Positions 59,813 through 64,000 of a stretch of 64,000 bases of DNA are shown piece by piece. How positions within the stretch are numbered: the stretch's first letter is position 1; every line of letters begins with the position of its first letter. This DNA comes from Flagellimonas ochracea (GTDB lineage: Bacteria > Bacteroidota > Bacteroidia > Flavobacteriales > Flavobacteriaceae), in contig NZ_JAAABI010000002.1 in the NCBI RefSeq assembly GCF_009903685.1, positions 682,001-746,000 of the forward strand, in the 5' to 3' direction. A program made the translations under genes and the position numbers. The notes beneath the pieces are model-generated. The model was not told where the DNA came from. It saw nothing but the letters and a program-made list of their open reading frames with translations, and searched no databases.

Positions 59813-60955
59813 TTAAGTGGCAGCCTGTTTCTTTTTCTCCGGCTTTAATCCAAAAAGTGGATGTAGCCACGGTAATGGTAAAATTATGAGATGATAAATC
59901 AACCAACTGATACCAAACGTACCTATTGTCAATATTGTTGCTTTGAGAAGAAATCCCCATTCTAAATGGATAAGAAAATATGCTATTATAATGGTGATGG
60001 TTTGATGCAGTATATAAAACGGATAAACGGCCCTATTGGCATAGGCGATTTCTTTGCTTGGACGGTTTAAGTGCTTGGCTCCATAACCAAAAAGAATCAA
60101 TATCCATGACCAAAGATTGACCACCTTGACCATACCTTCGATAAAATGGATAACGATACTGTCCTCAAAGAAAATCCAAACAAACAATAGTGTGACAAAG
60201 GCAACTGTTCCCATAACCAGGACTTTCTTTCTTATTTTGACAAGTGTTTCCCAAAAAACATCACCGCATGCGATGAGCATAAAACCATAAAAGAAGAGAA
60301 TACTATAAAATGTAATCGCAAACCAATCGCCAACCAAGGCGTGATTGGCTGGAAAGAAGGGTTCCATGAAAACCTCTACTAGATACAACGGTATAACAAA
60401 TAAATATATGCCCCATGTTTTTTGTATCAATCTTTGGATTGATTGGATGAAAAGGGTATCATGTTTTCTAAGAAAGACGAATAAAGGAGCAAGTAACAGG
60501 GAGAATAAGAAAAGATAGGGCAAAAACCAGAGATGGTGCCAGCTTACGTTGCCTTCTGGATAAATACCATCAAAAGCTACTGAAGTAAAGTACTGAAAAT
60601 AAGAATGGGTAAAATCGCCGTCCACCAAACGTTCAACATATACCTGCGGAGGCACAATCAATAGCATGCCAATGAATAAGGGTATGCCCAGTCTAAGATA
60701 GCGTTCCAAAATAAACTTGCCGATGCTTCTTTTGCCCAAAGCATAGTAGGTTCCCATACCTGAAATTACAAATAGTATGGGCAACCGCCATTGATTTAAA
60801 AAAAGCATGGGCCATTTTAACCAATCATAAATCACATTGTTTTTAATATGCCAACCCCAAGGAACGAAAAACATGCCCACATGATAAAAAATGAGCAAAG
60901 CAAAAACGATTACTCTTAACCAGTCCAAATCGTATCTTCTAATCTGTGTTTCCAT
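59813..60955 (-). CDS. Acyltransferase family 3 membrane protein
   Basis: A 380-residue membrane protein with about ten helices. The N-terminal RYDLDWLRVIVFALLIFYHV carries the conserved Arg and His of the acyltransferase-3 family (OafA/NodX type), which acetylates or acylates sugars, lipid A or peptidoglycan at the membrane. The acceptor is unknown. It lies about 90 bases downstream of the AraC membrane regulator gene on the same strand, so it may be part of its regulon. Confidence 0.87.
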   Translation of the reverse strand: METQIRRYDLDWLRVIVFALLIFYHVGMFFVPWGWHIKNNVIYDWLKWPMLFLNQWRLPILFVISGMGTYYALGKRSIGKFILERYLRLGIPLFIGMLLIVPPQVYVERLVDGDFTHSYFQYFTSVAFDGIYPEGNVSWHHLWFLPYLFLFSLLLAPLFVFLRKHDTLFIQSIQRLIQKTWGIYLFVIPLYLVEVFMEPFFPANHALVGDWFAITFYSILFFYGFMLIACGDVFWETLVKIRKKVLVMGTVAFVTLLFVWIFFEDSIVIHFIEGMVKVVNLWSWILILFGYGAKHLNRPSKEIAYANRAVYPFYILHQTITIIIAYFLIHLEWGFLLKATILTIGTFGISWLIYHLIILPLPWLHPLFGLKPEKKKQAAT

Positions 60956-61047
60956 ATCGAGAATTCTTTGCCCAAAGATGACACGCTATATTGAAACAGG
61001 ATGATATTTGAGGATTGGAAATGTCCTAAATTACAATGTGGGAGGAA

Positions 61048-62226
61048 TTAGTCGTCTTTTTGAGCATTTTGAGTCTTCAAAAAAGAAGAAGGAGATTCAC
61101 CAACATGTTTCTTGAAGGCATTGTAGAATGCAGATTTAGATTTAAAACCAACGGAATGTCCAATGGCCTCCACGGTAAGGTGGGCGTAGTTGGAATCACA
61201 TAATCTCTCCTTCGCCATTCGCACTCGTTTTAGATTGATGTAATCATTGAAATTGGAGCCAGTTTTAGAATTGATCATTTTTGACACCAAGTTGGAATTG
61301 GAACCAAGAATATCCGCCAGACTTTTGAGCGAAGCATTCTCATTTAAATAAAATTGCTCACTTTCTGCAGCATGTTCAATCTCCTCAAACGCGATGCTGT
61401 TTCCCTTAAGCGTTTCATACTTATCCGCTACCCATGATTTCTCAAAAAATCGCGATTCCATAAGAATTATAGCTGATGTTAAAAAGGTAATCGCAGTATT
61501 GAAAATGCCAATAAGGTGATCACCACCATCATCTTCGTAAGAATAAAAAACAGAGAATAACACTATGAAAAGAGCGGTCAACACCAAAACGGAATTTCGA
61601 GTAAAGGTATACTTGTCTTTCTTTGCATTTCCTGGGAGGGAAGCAATTCTTTTTCGTTCTTTCCATACCAACGCAGCTGACAAAAGGCTATAGAAAAGGA
61701 AACTGAACAGAACCAGATAGTGAAAATAATCTTTTATCCAATGGTATCCATGGGAAAAGGAGTCTGGGACATTTGCCGTATCGAGATGGGAATGATAAGC
61801 ACCTAGGTAAGCATTAAGCTTTACCTCTATTGGAGCTGTATAATATGGAATTTGGGTTAGGGCGTACCCTACAGGTAGTATAAAATGAATCCATATTTTT
61901 TTAATATTCAATGGTTTACGAACAAGCAGTCTATGGATGAAAAAATAAATAGCAGGTCCGATTAGAAGTACAATGGGCTCAGTGGAATCATTCCAGGGGA
62001 TTACATATTTCATTAACCCGGTATAACATAGATAAACATCAAGAAAAACAATACTCTGAAATAACAAGGTCCATCCGAGAAAGGCAACAGCCGCATTTTT
62101 TGCAGCCCTAAACATGATAATCAGGGACAGGAAAACCCCTTGAACTATACCGATCAACATGATATGCGAAGCCAAGTCGTGCCAAACAGAAATTTGGTCT
62201 AGGATATGGTGCACATTGCCAATCAT
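61048..62226 (-). CDS. AraC-family regulator with a seven-helix membrane domain
   Basis: A 392-residue protein with about seven N-terminal membrane helices (about 20-250) and a C-terminal AraC DNA-binding domain (about 285-388): FNDYINLKRVRMAKERL, then LTVEAIGHSVGFKSKSAFYN with the second helix-turn-helix. Such one-component membrane regulators are common in flavobacteria. Its signal is unknown. It overlaps the stop of the upstream phosphoesterase gene by 4 bases, and an acyltransferase gene follows. Confidence 0.9.
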   Translation of the reverse strand: MIGNVHHILDQISVWHDLASHIMLIGIVQGVFLSLIIMFRAAKNAAVAFLGWTLLFQSIVFLDVYLCYTGLMKYVIPWNDSTEPIVLLIGPAIYFFIHRLLVRKPLNIKKIWIHFILPVGYALTQIPYYTAPIEVKLNAYLGAYHSHLDTANVPDSFSHGYHWIKDYFHYLVLFSFLFYSLLSAALVWKERKRIASLPGNAKKDKYTFTRNSVLVLTALFIVLFSVFYSYEDDGGDHLIGIFNTAITFLTSAIILMESRFFEKSWVADKYETLKGNSIAFEEIEHAAESEQFYLNENASLKSLADILGSNSNLVSKMINSKTGSNFNDYINLKRVRMAKERLCDSNYAHLTVEAIGHSVGFKSKSAFYNAFKKHVGESPSSFLKTQNAQKDD

Positions 62227-63122
62227 TGTTTGAGAATGTAGTTTGCCAATTTTTGGGGACCCTCTAGCAGAACCCGGACAATTTGCAATGTACCGTCCTC
62301 CTTGGTGTCAATATGCCATTTTATAAGAGAAATTTGTCCTTTTTCAATTTCTATACCAGTAATGCTTCGTGGATGCACACAACTACCATCATTAAAAAAT
62401 GGAATTTGACCAGGCTCTGGAAAACGTGGCCTATGGGTATGCCCAACTAGGGTAATTTGGAGGTTTTTCTTTAAAATCCAACGTTTGATACGCTTTTCTA
62501 TCCGTATAAGTTCTTTGTAGTTTTTCGCTGGACTTGTAGGATCGGCAATGCCCCACACCTGTAAAGGTTTCCAAAGCACCCGCACCAGAAACCGACCTAT
62601 CCTCCAGCACACATAGTTCCACCAGTCGGCTTGATGCCCATGCACGCAGAACAAGGTTTGGCCTGTTTTTTCATGTTTTAGGATCAGCGCCTCATGATAA
62701 GTGATTCCTTCAAAAAGTTGTTTGTCCTTGCCATCAATGGGTTCAAAATATTGTGTGAGATGCTTGTCCACGTACTCTTGATTTTGGTAGATCATATCGT
62801 GGTTACCCCAGACCATATGTAGCCTTTTTTCTAGATGGTATCTCCGTAAAAGTTGGTATACGTTTTTGTGTGCCTCAAAAATTGCCTCAAAACTCAGATT
62901 CTCCCATAATTCGTCGCCATCCCCAAGCTCACAATAGTGGAACCCTTCTCGATAGTAGTGATTAAGCGCATGAAAGTAAATATTCCGATTGTTGGCAAAA
63001 TCGTCCGCAAAACTATTGTCACCTCTATGGCAATCACTAAAAAAGATGAACTTGGAGTCATCATTAAAAGAAATGGTCTTGGCTTTTTGGTAGGCCCTGT
63101 TCAATCTGCGGGTAGAGGACAT
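62223..63122 (-). CDS. LpxH-like metallophosphoesterase
   Basis: A 299-residue metallophosphoesterase resembling UDP-2,3-diacylglucosamine hydrolases. The metal-binding motifs are all present in order: FFSDCHRGD, ELGDGDELWE, VWGNHDMIY, CVHGHQADWW and LVGHTHRP. No signal peptide is visible. It might act in lipid A synthesis, but other nucleotide or phosphate-ester substrates are possible because the Asp-Gly-Asp variant differs from classical LpxH (GDLFE). It overlaps the AraC gene by 4 bases and is divergent from the GAF-type gene. Confidence 0.85.
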   Translation of the reverse strand: MSSTRRLNRAYQKAKTISFNDDSKFIFFSDCHRGDNSFADDFANNRNIYFHALNHYYREGFHYCELGDGDELWENLSFEAIFEAHKNVYQLLRRYHLEKRLHMVWGNHDMIYQNQEYVDKHLTQYFEPIDGKDKQLFEGITYHEALILKHEKTGQTLFCVHGHQADWWNYVCWRIGRFLVRVLWKPLQVWGIADPTSPAKNYKELIRIEKRIKRWILKKNLQITLVGHTHRPRFPEPGQIPFFNDGSCVHPRSITGIEIEKGQISLIKWHIDTKEDGTLQIVRVLLEGPQKLANYILKQ

Positions 63123-63252
63123 GAACTATTTTTTCTTAAATATCCTGAAAAAATGGGGATTAATCCATAATTAGACGGTTTACAAGATTCGCAAAGCTAC
63201 TTTTTGTAACTTTATCGGTCCAATTGCGACCAATCGCATACAACCTCGTACA

Positions 63253-64000
63253 ATGGAAAAACACTATCAGGGTGAGGCTCCTTTGATTCAACTTGTAAGT
63301 TTCAACAAATTGTTGGAGCATTACGACGAATTGGCCGAAAGCGAAGATACCTTTGCTGCATCGCGAGCACAACATATTTTGGATGCCCAGGCACCATATC
63401 CTGAACTTAGGGAGGGTTTTGACGATCTTTCCATTCTTGAAGAGCGCAAGGAGGTCATACACACCATTTTGGCAGATACCTTTTCCACGGCTTTGACGCA
63501 TAATGAAATCAAGGCAGCATCCATTGCTTTTGCCAACTTGGTTTTCAATTCTTCAAAAAGGTTTCAAAAAATTCTTGAGGATGCAGGCGATGATTTTGAA
63601 TTGGAAATCCAAAACATGTCAGATGACATACACTACATTATGCAGTGTACGGTAATCCTCAGCTTTTATTATGGATTCAAAGTGGACTTCAGAAGACCGT
63701 TGTTTTTTGACATACCGGATGCTAACGGAATCATGCGACATTATCGCATTCTGTACAATGCAGACTTTATGGAATTGATACCTACTGAAAAAGCAAAGAA
63801 GCTTACCCAGGCCGATTTTGATGAGTTGTTGGAGAATTTTGAAAATTTGGATCTGTGGAAAGAGAAAATACCCCCAAACAGTTTTATTTCCAAAGGGTTT
63901 GTGATATGTAACATGTTCGATGTAACAGCCGAACATTCCATTTCCGAAATAAAATCGACACTGATAGGAAGTAACAAGCGGGGCAATGAAAATTTCATGG
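63253..64000 (+). CDS. GAF-domain-type protein, N-terminal part (runs off the window)
   Basis: An open frame from the ATG at 63253 to the end of the window gives 249 residues with no stop. It begins MEKHYQGEAPLIQLVSFNKL and contains YPELREGFDDLSILEERKEV, CTVILSFYYGFKVDFRRPLF and DANGIMRHYRILYNADFMEL. It resembles the N-terminus of the large flavobacterial proteins annotated as GAF domain-containing, but no GAF domain lies in this part. No signal peptide. It is divergent from the phosphoesterase gene with a 130-base gap that holds nothing distinctive. Confidence 0.72.
   Translation, partial: MEKHYQGEAPLIQLVSFNKLLEHYDELAESEDTFAASRAQHILDAQAPYPELREGFDDLSILEERKEVIHTILADTFSTALTHNEIKAASIAFANLVFNSSKRFQKILEDAGDDFELEIQNMSDDIHYIMQCTVILSFYYGFKVDFRRPLFFDIPDANGIMRHYRILYNADFMELIPTEKAKKLTQADFDELLENFENLDLWKEKIPPNSFISKGFVICNMFDVTAEHSISEIKSTLIGSNKRGNENFM

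Noticed and set aside
1..64000. CRISPR arrays, tRNA or rRNA genes, insertion sequences and attachment sites
   Set aside because: No regularly spaced repeats, cloverleaf-like sequence, transposase or integrase gene, or flanking duplications were seen anywhere in the window.

Overview
The window looks like a gene-dense chromosomal segment from a flavobacterium (Bacteroidota, Flavobacteriaceae, perhaps a marine Muricauda-type relative; the genus is inference). The evidence is: type IX secretion (T9SS) C-terminal sorting domains; a TonB-dependent receptor with an N-terminal carboxypeptidase-regulatory-like domain; DUF3098, DUF4271 and DUF4296 genes in flavobacterial contexts; a Bacteroidetes-type leucyl-tRNA synthetase; and several promoters with the Bacteroidetes -7 element TAnnTTTG. 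No rRNA, tRNA, CRISPR array, insertion sequence or prophage was recognised. No gap between genes exceeds 300 bases; the largest (4478-4713, 9597-9816, 47263-47450, 24513-24700) hold promoters or nothing recognisable.

Layout. 1-4.5 kb: end of a short-chain fatty acid transporter, aat, and a GH13 glucosidase paired with a sodium/solute symporter. 4.7-9.6 kb: a coherent bicarbonate/isocitrate locus with tag, the SbtA-type bicarbonate transporter, two small paralogous proteins, a LysR regulator and NADP-isocitrate dehydrogenase; the sbtA and icd operons share a promoter motif at identical spacing. 10.3-16.3 kb: TetR, an ABC protein with a degenerate ATPase domain, HlyD, TolC and a YitT membrane protein, packed as one operon. 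16.4-21 kb: a thioredoxin-like protein, a TonB-like protein, and the ftsX-DUF3098-uppP-(GNAT)-truB envelope operon. 21.1-24.5 kb: leuS with two AT-rich insertions and an in-frame dispersed repeat, then a SemiSWEET sugar transporter.

24.7-32.7 kb: alanine dehydrogenase, a YugP-type metallopeptidase, an HxlR-DinB operon with a clear operator, ferritin, an Lrp regulator, saccharopine dehydrogenase, DUF423 and PEP carboxykinase. 32.7-39.4 kb: hemD, DUF4271, two glycosyltransferases, a dihydroorotase, DUF4296 and an epimerase. 39.5-42.2 kb: tyrS, a small lipoprotein and a LuxE-like protein. 42.3-49.2 kb: two mini T9SS proteins, a beta-helix lipoprotein and a TonB-dependent receptor, divergent from a PhoB/PhoR-type two-component pair. 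49.3-54 kb: trmB, LysE, an alkyltransferase-like protein, then Mrp, NifU, an FNR-like reductase and an adrenodoxin-type ferredoxin. 54-64 kb: an MsbA-like ABC exporter, a TPM protein, penicillin acylase, a secreted unknown, an acyltransferase, an AraC membrane regulator, an LpxH-like phosphoesterase, and the start of a large GAF-type protein that leaves the window.

The most interesting candidates are the SbtA/icd/small-protein regulon (4.7-9.7 kb), the TetR-controlled exporter built around a catalytically degenerate ABC protein (10.2-16.3 kb), and the receptor/lipoprotein/mini-T9SS cluster beside the two-component system.
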